From NCBI GenBank assembly GCA_022818135.1, contig JAFMSR010000003.1, forward strand, positions 11,524,861 to 11,588,860: a DNA stretch of 64,000 nucleotides, in the 5' to 3' direction. Position numbers and translations under genes: made by a program. Below are positions 36,111-47,202 of this stretch, one piece after another. The notes below the pieces were generated by a model. The model was not told the origin of the DNA. It saw only the letters and a list, made by a program, of their open reading frames with translations, and searched no databases. Origin of the DNA: Saxidomus purpurata. Lineage: Eukaryota > Mollusca > Bivalvia > Venerida > Veneridae. How positions within the stretch are numbered: position 1 is the first letter of the stretch; every line of letters starts with the position of its first letter.

Positions 36111-37795
36111 CATAGTTTTTATACAGTCTTCATCCAAATCAGTGTATTTTTTTTTTTCTTTAATATATGAAAAATTTAAATAATCATCAGATTAGTACTG
36201 ATCAACTTGATATAAGAAATGAATTCCGAGCTGTGGTGTTCAGCACATCGTATTTGAGAGCCTCTTCGTTGTCATCAACGTCGATACAAGTTATACAGGC
36301 GTCTTAACAAGACCTTGTTGAAACTCCCACTTGACAAAATATGGTCACATGGTCCAGAGTTAATGAACAATGACGTTATAGACAGACTGATGGTTGTTTA
36401 AAATTTGACTTTAAGTTCAGGGGTGGTGTTTTTGGGTTCCCGACACCACAGCATCAGTCAGCCTTCCTGAACCAGAGGCTCTGAAAACAGTCCTTTTCAA
36501 GGGCTAAACTGCCTCTTAACAGGTCGTTGGGCCATGATCGTCCTCGTGGTGTAGCCTGGATGTGACATAATAAAGAAAGCAAATGCTTATGTGTATTTAG
36601 GTTTAATTATTTCTCTCAGCATATATTACATAAAATCAAAAACATTTACAGAAAAATTGTGTTTTCTGTTTCAAGCTATTCATTATGTTATAACTAAACG
36701 CTCTCCTTCGTCATTCTGTTATCTCTAATACTAATACTGCGTTAAGTCTTTCATGTCATAATTTTAGGAAGGATCTCTAAATATTCCCTTCAATTACATA
36801 TTTAATGATAACAATAATAATCAACATATGCATTGTTTATATAGCTGTATCAATAAACGTGGCGATAACAACACGCCAAATAATTGTCCAATATTAATTC
36901 CGGTTCGCTAAGGTCGCTGTCTAGGGAACCGGTTCCGGTTCTCTAGACACTTCCATCAAAATTAAGCAAGAAGGTTTGACAGTTAATGAGTTACAATTAA
37001 AATGTCAGATCTATGAGATTAACATTACATTTGAGAAAATCAAGCCATTTATTTATAAGAAGATCGAGTCTTCTCTATATACATAAATTCGTGAATAATT
37101 ATTATCTAAAATTTGCACTATAGTATCTATAGGCCTACATTGGGCCGAATACGAAACTTCTTAGGACGAAATTAGTACATGCATGTGTCTCATTCCAGCA
37201 AAGCGAATTTAAATGAGTCGCCCTTATATTAAAATACTTCAGAATTTAGTTAATAAAATAACCTTTTCCATTTTGTGCAAAGTCGTTGTTCTTCATCGTG
37301 TTGACTTCACATTTTATTAATTAAAAATTTCAACATCCTCATCTTGTTTACATCGCCTTTTAATATAAATCGGAAGGATTTGAATTATTTCCGAAAATAA
37401 ATACGGATAAATAGACCAAAACTTCGCATTTGATAAAAAGATATAAAGATAGCCTTACATTGTTTTATTAATTATTTTAAAACAAAGAGAAATTAAAAAG
37501 GATACTTAGGAATCGGACCTACTACATTGATAGGTCCTTTCGATTTTAGACCGTACTACAGTGTAGACGTATGCCGTACTGACGTAAGTTGCATATATAT
37601 ATTATATGCAATTTAATTTGATTGCAACTGTATTCTGTACAGTAGTCGGTTCAAAAGCTACTGGAGAGCTTATGTTGTAATTATAAGTTTTGTCTTGCAG
37701 TATTGTTACTGTCAACAATTATGAACAAAGACCAAGAGCAAACACAAAATATTGAAGAACTGTTTAACTACTGAGTATATGCTATGGAAAACCTG
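36111..37795. other. Intergenic, partly less AT-rich
   Basis: 36220-36560 is more GC-rich and looks like an old unique or repeat fragment with no open frame. The rest is AT-rich with nothing recognised. Confidence 0.35.
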
Positions 37796-38046
37796 GATGG
37801 CCTTCTAACCTCCTTCCTACTTACTTCCAACTTCTTTACTTCCAGCTTTCATACTTCTGACTTCTAACATCCAACTTCCTTACTTTTTCCAACATGTTTA
37901 CTTCATTTTACGACTTTCTTACTTTTTACTTCTGACTTCCAAATTCCTTTAATCCGACTTTCAACTTCTGGTTTCTGGTCATTACTTCTGACTTTTTGCT
38001 TCCGATTTTTTTCGCTTCTGCCCTCTTAGTTCTTCACTTCTAACAA
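37796..38046 (+). repeat. Degenerate (ACTTCTGACTTCC)n pyrimidine-rich repeat
   Basis: About 250 bases of TTACTTCCAACTTC, TTACTTCTGACTTC and similar, nearly pure pyrimidine with spaced A. It has no fixed period. It lies between the 36 kb G-tract region and the 3' end of the membrane-protein gene. Confidence 0.7.
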
Positions 38047-38449
38047 TTGAAGTTGGAAGCTCAAAGTCTAAAATTACTGAAGCTTGAAGTCCCTCAAGGG
38101 CTTCCATAATGGTTGGACAAATTTGGCATTTATAGCTCTAGTGCTTATTATGTGCAACGTAACGGAAAAAAGTTTGAACACTGTTTCAAGAATAACAAGT
38201 ATTCCTGTAAAGTATGGTTGAAATTGGCCTAGTGGTTTCAGAGGATTTTTTTGGTGAAGGACGAATAACATTAAGCGACTACGATAGCTAAAAATCAAGC
38301 ACTTTGTGCTTTGGTTGTCTGAAATGAGCTCAAATCTTTGTGCAATAAGAGTACAATCTATACAGAAACGCTACGGATGAAAGATGTTGTTGTAGCAGAA
38401 GTTTAACGCCCGTTCCAACCGCATTCTTGCTCATTTTAACAGGCAGTTT

Positions 38450-38632
38450 ACCTAACAATCGTTCCTGGGAAGAACCAGTACCAGACTCCTATCCTCCGTA
38501 AGAAACAGCCAACTTTCCCACATAAAGAGGCATGGTCGGTAACAGGGCTCGAACCCATGACCTTCAACTAATGAGAGGTTAGAGAGATTTAAAGTCAGAG
38601 ACTCTAACCACTCGACCACGAGGGCGAACTTA
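38450..38632 (-). repeat. tRNA-headed SINE, family D
   Basis: Minus-strand head GCCCTCGTGGTCGAGTGGTT and box B ATGGGTTCGAGCCCTG, body AAGTTGGCTGTTTCTTACGG AGG and end CTGGTTCTTCCCAGGAACGA. The anticodon region is too long and unpaired for a true tRNA. Confidence 0.7.
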
Positions 38633-38888
38633 CCGAAAAAAGAAGTTCTGGACTTGTTGCACTTTCCTGTCATTTCTTTACAGAAATGAAACCATATCAA
38701 ATTACCACGTATATGTAATATGTAAACGTATGTAATATGTATATTCAAATGTATTCTAGATGAAAATTATTTGACATGAAAACCCTTATACAATAATTTA
38801 TTTATGTCTTGTGATATATATATATCTTAAAGTATGGCGAATGTATGCTAATATACCAATTTTCGCATGTAGAACAAAAAAATCTCTG

Positions 38889-38894
38889 TTTATT
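38889..38894 (-). promoter_or_regulatory. Candidate poly(A) signal of the membrane-protein gene
   Basis: AATAAA on the minus strand about 350 bases after the TGA at 39242. Other AATAAA-like hexamers occur nearby in this AT-rich stretch (for example near 38797), so the actual site is not fixed. Confidence 0.35.
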
Positions 38895-39241
38895 CATAAG
38901 ATAACATAGCAATAAAAGAAAAGAAACCATTTTACAGAAGGGAGTCAAAATGCCATACAGATGTACGCTTTAAAACTAATTAAGTAAAGTACCTAAACAA
39001 CCGGTAACATATATTGGTCCGTCTAATAATTTCTATACACTATCCTTGGAAGAGAAGCATTTCTCCAGCAAGACCCGTAATAATAATTTCCATTTATCAT
39101 ATCATAAATATAATGGAACATTATTACTGATACGAAAGGAACGTTTTCTGACACTATTTGTCCCTTTAAAATCCAGGACAGTAAATTGCAAAGAATGATT
39201 GCAAATTTCTTCGAAATGTCTTGATACAACCCAGGTTATCG

Positions 39242-42145
39242 TCAGCACTCTGAATTGTCTCCTTCCTCGTTGACAACTTCCCAAGATAAATCTGTCACTC
39301 CAGCACTTCCTATACTGGTGTTTGAGGCAATATCATTTTGCATATCAGAAATAAAGTCAAAGGAACTTGCATTTTCTAAACTTGTAGGTAAATCTCCTTT
39401 CGAGTCATTGTTCTGTGTACTATCAACTGGAAGATCTGAAAGTCCCAGTGCGTTTTCCTTCTCACTGGTAACATCGAAGTGATCTATACTGCTTGAATCT
39501 TGGCTATTATCTCTGCTTAGTATGTCCCAAGACAACGCTGTTGATGAATCGGTTGATCTTGTCATACTTAACATGTCGTCCATAATTGAAATGCTCTCTT
39601 TATGAAATGTATCTGTATGCTCGTCTTCTATGGAATCTTTTGCTTGTTTTTCTGAACCAAGAACTTCAGACTCAAATGTATCAAGCGATTTGACACTGCC
39701 AGTCCAGGTTTCTTCAGAGTTTTGGATTTCCTCATTTTCAGAAGACGATTCAGACGTTTCAGAATCATCATCGCTGCAATTCAGATTTTCAAAATCAAAT
39801 GTTTGGGGTAAAACTTTCTTTCTTGACGAATTATCGCTTTGGTTTGCAACCAGATCTTCGACGATAGAAGCTGTTGGTGTAGACGCCTGAGGAAAATTAT
39901 TCAAAAATGGATTGTCATCATTTAAACTTCCTTCTAATGCTTCTTTCTCGTGTCCATTATCGTTGTTTGATGACTGAATTGTCAGTTCTAAGTCTTCTTG
40001 TTTAGTATCAGTTGAAATTAAAGTAACTGAATCAGTAGTAAGTTTACCGTCTTCATGGTCGGTTTTAGGTGACGTGTCAGGGGTTATTTCTAAAACGTTA
40101 AATGGGTCATATGCAACGTTATTAGAATGGATATTTTCGTTGGGCATTTCTTTAGTAAAATTTCTAGATTTTTCATGATCGAATTCAGAAGAGTCACTGT
40201 CTATAGATGTGAATTTTTCAACATTTTCAGTGTGAAATTCTACAGGGTTATTTGTGTCATTTTCTAATTTGCCATTTTCGGGATAAGTGTCAGACACACC
40301 TAGGGCTGATAACGGCTCATTGTTTTGTATGGCAATAACGTTGGGTAATTTGCCAGCTTCTGACAAATCAGAAATAAGTTCCTTTTCTTCGTTTTTATCA
40401 TCAAAAGTGTTAGTTTCTTTGTTATCGTTGCTTTCGTTATCATTAAATTCTTTGTTCAAATTGCAATTTAAAGAGATTTCATTGTTTTCATTGTCCTTTT
40501 TATCTTGACTGACATAGTCAAAATGTTTTCTTTCAAAACTTGGGAATTCTGGTGACTTCAATTCAGATATAACTGGCGAGGACTTAGATATCTCATCCAT
40601 TCCTTTTGGTAAACTAAATCCGGTAGAAGTCTGTTTAGATGCAATGTCGTTCATTGTAAAAGCTCGTCTGCCACGTGCTGGGCTCGAATTTGTGTTGTCT
40701 AAATAAACCGGAAGTGCTGCTTCGGTTTCTAAAATAAAGGACTCTTGTACGAACACTGTCGGTGTTGATGGAACAGCCTCCAGGACTATATTTTCATTGG
40801 ACAAGTTCAAAGAAGGTTTCTTTCTTTCAGTATCACTTTGAGCAGACGTGCTTTCTAAATCTTTCTTATCAGCTCTTAATACAGATTTTTGTGCATCTTC
40901 AACACCAGCCGAAGATTTTTCATGGAGGACCGTCTTAACTTCTAATTCCGTTGTATTTTCTTTCTCTAAAGTTTCCATTTTCTCTTTCTCTAGCACACTT
41001 GTATGATCCTGTGCCATAAAGTCATTAGTTTCTAGGGAGCTTCTCATAACAACGTCCTCCGGTACTGAAAGTATTTCAAAGCTATTATCATGTTTTGGTA
41101 AATTTATGGTGTTTTCTTCTAAATCAGTCGCGTCCTTCTGCTCAATTTCAAAAGCATTTGTATCGGTCCTCACACTGTTCACGTCTTCTTCATGTAGGCC
41201 ACCAGTTGCCTCATCTGGAATTTCTTGTAGGAGTAAAAAACTATCTGTCTGTTCGGCATTGTTAACTGCATTTTTAGACAGTTCACTGGACTGAAGTTGT
41301 GCCGATTCATCAAACGTTTCGCCAATATCCGACTCGTTAATCTTCTCGACCTGCAAGGAGTCATTCAAAGGAGTTTTGGCTAAAGTCTCTTCAGGGATTT
41401 GCTTGGTATTTATCTCTTCAGAACCTTGATCTGTTGATAAATTTGAATTATTCAAATCTATTTCGGTACTTACTGCTTTAGTTTCAGTCACGTCTAGTAC
41501 GATGCTATCAGCTGGTTGTGTAGACGGTTCGTTGTTTTGAACCCCTGTTTCTAGTTCATCGGCCTCATTTCCCTTGACATTATTATTGGGATTAGAAAAC
41601 GATTTTTCTTCGCAATGTTCTTCTTTTTCTTGGATGTTTATACAAGCGTCATTTTTGTTGGCGTTGATATCGCCGTCCGCTTTGTCGTCTGCTGAAGTCT
41701 GTTCGTCTTTATGCCGGTTGTCAAAAGTATCAGAGAAAGACAAACTTATAGTGTGCGTTTCTGTACTTTCGTTGCCTGAGCTAACTTCACTTTCAGTTCT
41801 GTTCCCTAAATCTGATTCAGTGACAAGTTCAAACGCATTTTCTAAGTCTTCTACAGTATCTGTTTTTACAAGCACTGCCTTCTTTGTCTTTGGGCGTTCT
41901 CGAGATATGGAGACTTTTGTTGACGTTTCTTCTTGACTTGATATTTCATTTGCATCATTTCCAGTATTTTCTAAGTCCGTTTCTTCCCTTTTCTCAACAA
42001 TGACTTCACTGGTTTCTTCTTTTTCCAGTTCAAAAGCATTATTTACAATACCATCAGGCTCATCTTCGTTTACAAGTGAAAGTCCTGGATTTTTTCTTGA
42101 TAGTGTATTAATTCTTTCCCATTCTTTTTCAGAATCGTGTCTCAC
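39242..42145 (-). CDS. Exon: 967-residue acidic cytoplasmic tail with repeated LIR-like motifs
   Basis: A 2904-base uninterrupted open exon starts at acceptor TTTTAG|GTGAGA (AG at 42146-42147) and ends at TGA 39242-39244. It is rich in Glu, Asp, Ser, Asn and Thr with few aromatics. Those aromatics recur in acidic contexts: FELE (38), FELV (105), FLLL (303), FEIE (332), FEIL (356), FNVL (682), WDIL (873), FDFI (929) and WEVV (955, twelve residues from the end). DPF (680-682) and NPF (746-748) are known AP-2 and EH-domain ligands. Numbers count from the first codon of this exon. The first codon is GTG (Val), so it is not itself a start. Confidence 0.88.
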   Translation of the reverse strand: MRHDSEKEWERINTLSRKNPGLSLVNEDEPDGIVNNAFELEKEETSEVIVEKREETDLENTGNDANEISSQEETSTKVSISRERPKTKKAVLVKTDTVEDLENAFELVTESDLGNRTESEVSSGNESTETHTISLSFSDTFDNRHKDEQTSADDKADGDINANKNDACINIQEKEEHCEEKSFSNPNNNVKGNEADELETGVQNNEPSTQPADSIVLDVTETKAVSTEIDLNNSNLSTDQGSEEINTKQIPEETLAKTPLNDSLQVEKINESDIGETFDESAQLQSSELSKNAVNNAEQTDSFLLLQEIPDEATGGLHEEDVNSVRTDTNAFEIEQKDATDLEENTINLPKHDNSFEILSVPEDVVMRSSLETNDFMAQDHTSVLEKEKMETLEKENTTELEVKTVLHEKSSAGVEDAQKSVLRADKKDLESTSAQSDTERKKPSLNLSNENIVLEAVPSTPTVFVQESFILETEAALPVYLDNTNSSPARGRRAFTMNDIASKQTSTGFSLPKGMDEISKSSPVISELKSPEFPSFERKHFDYVSQDKKDNENNEISLNCNLNKEFNDNESNDNKETNTFDDKNEEKELISDLSEAGKLPNVIAIQNNEPLSALGVSDTYPENGKLENDTNNPVEFHTENVEKFTSIDSDSSEFDHEKSRNFTKEMPNENIHSNNVAYDPFNVLEITPDTSPKTDHEDGKLTTDSVTLISTDTKQEDLELTIQSSNNDNGHEKEALEGSLNDDNPFLNNFPQASTPTASIVEDLVANQSDNSSRKKVLPQTFDFENLNCSDDDSETSESSSENEEIQNSEETWTGSVKSLDTFESEVLGSEKQAKDSIEDEHTDTFHKESISIMDDMLSMTRSTDSSTALSWDILSRDNSQDSSSIDHFDVTSEKENALGLSDLPVDSTQNNDSKGDLPTSLENASSFDFISDMQNDIASNTSIGSAGVTDLSWEVVNEEGDNSEC

Positions 42146-45100
42146 CTAAAATGTTAATTTAAACTAAATAATATTGTTATCCAATAAATCTCTGTCCGAT
42201 GAATGCGTGCTAATGTATAAAAAAAACTGCATTAAAATGTCTGACAAAACAGGTAAAGTATTGTTGTGAAGAACCAGTGCAATTCCTTAAATAGGCCGAT
42301 ACAAGAAGCTTGTAAATTTTCATAATACATGGCATTTTAAAACGTAGAGTTTTATTTATTATAGCAGCAATAGTCATGATACAATTTTAATTATCAGTTT
42401 TGATGAAAACATCATAATTTTATATTCAATTCTACTTTTCAATGTTACATGTATTAAGAATATATACTTTTATGTCAAGTTTGATACTTGAAACAGATAT
42501 GCGTCACATACATAATTATTATTATATTATCTAAACAAGATTATCTTTCAAGTGTAAGGTTTTGTTTAATTACCATTTCAATACCAATCAAATCATTTTA
42601 CTCGGGCGATTTTCTTCAGCAATCGCTCATCAAAGGCATTTTATACACGTCAGACAGATTGCCGCATTACAAACCAAAAATCATGCCTAAGCATATTAAA
42701 TAGTTCCATAGCCTAGCCTCTCGGAAAGCTACGGTATGTAGCCTTTTCAGTTAAAGACATATCCTGGAGTTGTGTTTATATTTTTACACAGTTACAGTAC
42801 CACTCAAAAGAAGCATTTATCAAGCATAAAAAACAACATGAATAAAAGAAAGATTGAGCAAAACCACGGACGCTTCAAAATTCATAAATAGTAAAATGAA
42901 TGAATAGTGTATCTAAGTCTGACTATCTGAACAAATGTTTTAAAAACTATCACAAATTCACAATATATAACAATAAAATAAATTCAGAGAGTAGATTAAA
43001 CGAAAGACGAAAATTCAGAAATAATCACTAAAATGAATATTTCTTCTTATAAAAAATTTCTAGTTGAGAGAATTTTCTACTTTTTTGTATAATTATGATT
43101 TCTTTAAAAGTTTTTACTATCAATATCTAAAATAATCAAAGTATTGAAAGACTGACGGAATGCGATTTCGAGAGATGTCAGATTATGTAAACTGAGATAG
43201 GATAAGGCGCTATTTAAGCAGTTTAATAGCCGACACTTCTCTGGTAAAAAAATCAGGTACATTTAATTGCATGGTTTCAAAACTTTTATTTTATCGCGTC
43301 TTTATTGATTAGTGTATGAAAGATCCGAATTGTTGTTTTAGGGCGTAATCAAATTATGGTGTAAACCCTAATGAAGTTGATTATTACATAATAATCACCA
43401 TCCAAAACTTCAGCCATTAAAATGCACCTGGCGGTGTTATTTACAATATTACCTCCCTTTAAGCTAACATACCGGTACATATTCGTAAATATATTAGTTT
43501 AGGAAGGTTGCTTTTATAAAAGGTATTTAATACCATGTGTATTTAAAACATGTTTCATTCTAAATAAATCAATTTGTTGAAAATATTATTACTTTTCTTG
43601 AGATTTAGTTATTCTTTTGACTATAGATATAAAAGAAATGTAGGTGAAAAATCGCAAACTGCTCAGTTGTGATATGCAGTAGCAACTCCCTTATCAAGGG
43701 GAGCGGTGGTGTAGAGGTTAAGGTGTGTCTGCCGCTCATCCCGGAGGTTGCGGGTTCGAGCCCCACCAAGGTCACGACCGTACCCCCTCATATGACACCA
43801 GTACTGGTTTTTCCAGGAAGCGGACTCGAGAGTGACTCGATAAGCTCAAAACTTTATTCACAATCGAGCTAAAATAAATTAGTATAAACTAACAAAATCA
43901 TAACCATATCGTTTCATTTATTGATATTATGTCAAAAGTTATCATATATAAATGTCTTACCAAAGTAAGTGTTGAAGCCCGCGTGTTGTAGGCTGGATTT
44001 GAAAATCTGTTGAAGTCACGCCCTACTACCATGCGAACGGGATATTTCCGTCGATACCATATATAGAACATAAGCGCACCAGCACCAATCAAAATCAGTG
44101 GAACAAGAACACCTGCAACAATTGCCGACGTGTTTGTTTCGCTTCCGTCGGCAGGTGTAGTCCCGTGTTGTCCCTATTACAGACAAAATATCGATATAGT
44201 CGGTGAGTAGTACTGAGCAACATGCAGTATTTTGACCGGAAGTTTGTAACTTTTCAACCACCAATGAAATGACAAGTAGAATGTATAACATTTTTTGGAT
44301 TTAAAAAAAAACTATGTAAGCACCTTTTAATTGGATAATACCACATGAAAAAGGTCTATAAAATACTCTTGCGTTTTCAGTCTTTCACGAATGTTTTTTT
44401 TTTTATAATTTAAGTACGTAAATAGTTAATATCTATCAACACACTATGTTGTTACTTCCCAACTAATGTTAATTATGATAGAAGAGTAATCTTACTTTCT
44501 TGACCAGTGAATACGGTCAATATTTCGAGTAACATAATATTTGATAAGAAAAACAAAAATTAAGTTTGTATTCCTGATCCACATTCCACGGTACGGACTT
44601 GATCACAATTGGGGACAAAATGTGTAAGCGGTCGTTTAGCTCAGTTAGGAAGAGCATTTGCACTGTAAGTGAAGGGTGTCGGGTTCGCGCCCTGGTCAGG
44701 GTACATATATTTTTCTCAGACATTTTGAGCCTTCTTACTGCATAAAGATAATACTTGATAGGATTTTTGAATATGAAATCTAGTTACCCAGCTCTTTCAT
44801 ATACTCAAAATTGCACCGATCATCTTTTTTAAAGATAGTTCTTGCTGAAAGAAAGATGACTTTATAATGTGTGCGTGTTTAATGCAGTACGATTATCAAT
44901 ACCTGATACCTAAAACGTTTTCCGAGCTATACAGGGTAAATAAAAAGAAAGCGAGAGTAATTCGGTCGAAAATGTGCATCGCACGGAGCTTTGACATTTG
45001 GCACAAATTGAAAAATATCTCCTGTAAGGTCTTCGATCTTTCAAATTTCAGCATGAAAGGTTATAAAAAGATCAAATTACCTGGGAAACGACAGGAAGCA

Positions 45101-45536
45101 ACGTTGAATGATTTGGATGATTTCCGCCTGGAGTCTGTCCACCGATAACATATCCTCCCCGTGTTGTGGAACCAACTGTACCTGTTCCGGGCTGGCCGCT
45201 TTGGACGGTTTGCAGGCTGACAACAGTCACTTTCTGTGTAGATGGGCTGACTATATTTGTATTCAGGACTGTCGATATGCTTGCAGAAGAGCGTTTCTCC
45301 GTTGTTGAAGACCCAGTAGCGTGTGTACTTCTCGTTGACGAGCCGACTGTGGATTGTTTCCTTGGCGTAGATGAACCGGCAGCATTCGTATGCCGGATCG
45401 CTGTTGTACTCACGGTTGTAGACGATTTATTGTCTGTCACCACAGACGGTTGTCCGGCAATACTACTAGTCTGTGGCGATCTTGAGTTGACGGACGAGCG
45501 GCCGACAAAAGATGGTATCTGAGTTACTGGAGCCAT
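39242..45536 (-). CDS. Mucin-like single-pass membrane protein with giant acidic cytoplasmic tail (three coding exons)
   Basis: Three coding exons join in phase 0 with GT-AG borders: 45536-45081, 43961-44173 and 42145-39242, giving 1190 residues from the ATG at 45536. Residues 1-165 are Ser/Thr/Gly/Pro-rich and would be heavily O-glycosylated outside the cell. A membrane helix lies near residues 168-192, followed by a basic YRRK stop-transfer, which places the C terminus in the cytosol. FSNPAY (residues 209-214) fits the FxNPxY signal read by PTB-domain adaptors. The last exon codes for about 967 acidic, disordered residues with DPF and NPF motifs and repeated F/W-E/D-x-hydrophobic motifs. 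No signal peptide is visible, so a 5' exon may be missing. I do not recognise the family. An endocytic or autophagy-linked receptor is inference from motifs. Exon joins are strong; the start is uncertain. Confidence 0.82.
43698..43870 (+). repeat. tRNA-headed SINE, family A, in the membrane-protein intron
   Basis: GCGGTGGTGTAGAGGTTAAG (A box) and GGGTTCGAGCCCCACC (B box), then the shared body through TTTTTCCAGGAAGCGGACTC. It lies in the intron between the TM exon and the giant tail exon. Confidence 0.82.
43961..44173 (-). CDS. Exon: transmembrane helix and FxNPxY endocytic motif
   Basis: 71 codons, phase 0 on both sides. The acceptor is CTGTAATAG|GGACAA and the donor is ACTTTG|GTAAGA. It codes for the end of the Thr-rich stalk, a hydrophobic helix beginning SAIVAGVLVPLIL, the basic YRRKYPVR and then DFNRFSNPAYN. 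FSNPAY matches the F-x-N-P-x-Y internalisation signal of LDL-receptor-type proteins. If read through, intron sequence stops soon after the donor, which supports splicing into the giant exon. Confidence 0.85.
44630..44715 (+). repeat. tRNA-like SINE head (not a functional tRNA)
   Basis: GTTTAGCTCAGTTAGGAAGA GC gives a good D arm and GTCGGGTTCGCGCCCTG a T arm, but the acceptor ends do not pair and the anticodon stem is broken. It lies in the intron between the mucin-like and TM exons. Confidence 0.6.
45081..45536 (-). CDS. Exon: Ser/Thr-rich mucin-like ectodomain of the membrane protein
   Basis: 152 codons from an ATG at 45536 to the donor CCCAG|GTAATT (GT at 45079-45080), phase 0. The sequence is dominated by Ser and Thr with repeats such as GSSTRSTHATGSST, typical of an O-glycosylated stalk; it has no cysteine and no folded domain that I can see. 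An in-frame stop lies 21 bases upstream of the ATG (45555-45557). The acceptor-like TTTTCAACAG ending at 45588 lies upstream of that stop, so this exon may begin with 5' UTR. A six-codon upstream ORF sits in that putative leader. Confidence 0.75.
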
Positions 45537-46109
45537 TCTTGATACAACAGGCTTTTATCTTTTTGGTTTCCACATTGAAGTCTTACACTGTTGAAAATAA
45601 TTAAAAACTATAGCATTAAGCGGTACTTTTACTTAGAGTAAAATTTACTTCCACATTAAGATATATATTGTAGATTTGTGAATGAAAACATTTTTCGTTT
45701 CTATGAAATTTCAAAATTTCTATAAATTACACATTTTATAATGTTACACTTTTTCTTTTTCTAGTATCTAATACATGTTTCCAAGCTCTTCATTTATGAA
45801 AACTTGCAATAAAATGGAATAAAATATTCATTTGCAAAAAAAACAAAACTCGAATTTATCATGTGAAATGAAACTCACGTGAAATTTTGAAAACCCTGCG
45901 CCCAAACTAACTAAATGGTCCAACACTTGAAAAGAAAAGTACAAAGTATAGCACTTCATAAATATGCAAATAAAGTGTTACCATTGCTTTTTTTACGCTT
46001 AGACCTATACACAAAGGCAGTAAAGTATTGTTTGTCTATGTTATGAATTGCATGTGACGTGCTGTAAAGATCGCATTAAAATGAAACAAAAGAAAAGGTG
46101 CATGTAAAC

Positions 46110-46445
46110 GGGGGTGACGCGGTGTTCGAGTGGTCAACGCGTCTGGACTATCAATTCGTAGGTCCCATTTTTCAAAGACCATTTCTGGAAAAATCAGAAA
46201 CGCTTTTAAGGTATCCATCCGCTAATGTTAACGGTTAGAAAAACAGAGGAAGTCTCAGTCATTCGGTGCGAAAATTAAACCGGCACGTAATAGAACCAAG
46301 GGCTATATTCGTAATGGAGCTAGGGTATGGTATCCGGATTCCCTTGTATCTGCATCTGGCTATTAAACGATGCGCCTGTGAGGAGTCTTTGCAATTTGTT
46401 AAATGGGAAAATATTCAGGGTCTGCAGGGACTAAAAACAATCTAA
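46110..46445 (+). repeat. tRNA-headed SINE, family B, diverged copy
   Basis: GTGTTCGAGTGGTCAACGCG with CTGGACTATCAATTCGTAGG, then the same body landmarks in the same order as at 5039, ending GGGACTAAAAACAATC against GGGACTACTAACAATC. The B box is damaged. Confidence 0.72.
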
Positions 46446-46754
46446 ATTAATGAAGAATGTAGAAACTTTTTTGAAATAACACATGTATATGTCTGTACAA
46501 GACAGTACACGGCTGCTTCAACTTAACTAAATATGCCTCTAACACTTTCTTGTAAAGAAAAGTAAATGTAACTTCACAAGATATGCAAATAAAAGCCTGT
46601 TGAAGTCATTGCGTGCTATTAAGCTTTCGATACATACAAACAGTAAAATTCTATTGTTTAAGACAATTCATTAGAATTGCTTAGATCTTTGTAAGCTATA
46701 AAATCACTGACAACAAAAAAAATACATATTCGAAATGTGCATAAACTTAACAGG

Positions 46755-47060
46755 AGCAGGTGGGCGAACGGTGCTTACATCGATTTGGTTCATACGCTGG
46801 ACTATGTATCTCTGCAAAATGCCAGAGCATCACTTACACGTTAACGATATAACATCTGACCTATGCGGTTAAAATTAAATCCACCTAAAATTTCGACTAT
46901 TAGAATACAGCGGCAAATTTCGACCAGATCGGGTAAATTATACCTCAACTATACAGTATATGGTTCCGTATCATACTGCACGGAGCAGTAAAAGAACAAG
47001 GCGAATTCGTAAAGGAGCTGGACTTGAAATGGTTTTTGATACAAAATATCTTCCTGCATC
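46755..47060 (+). repeat. Decayed family B SINE
   Basis: GTGGGCGAACGGTGC, CATACGCTGGACTATG and later CAGTAAAAGAACAAGGCGAA TTCGTAAAGGAGCT follow the family B order, but the middle has diverged or been replaced. Confidence 0.5.
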
Positions 47061-47202
47061 ATGGTGTTCAAATATGTGTATAGGCGTATCAACACCAAGA
47101 CTTTTTGTCAATCTTGAAAGAAATTCAAAAGTTCAGTTTATTGTCTTTATAAACACAAAGCTTGCAATGATGAACGCACTTTAGCATTACTTTAGTTATA
47201 TT

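Noticed and set aside
39255..41936. Ser-rich plus-strand ORFs
   Set aside because: Complement of the acidic tail exon (GA-rich codons read as Ser/Leu).
44630..44715. tRNA gene
   Set aside because: D and T arms are present, but the acceptor and anticodon stems do not pair, so it is a SINE head.
45108..45522. Plus-strand ORFs of 66 and 118 codons
   Set aside because: Shadows of the mucin-like exon on the minus strand.
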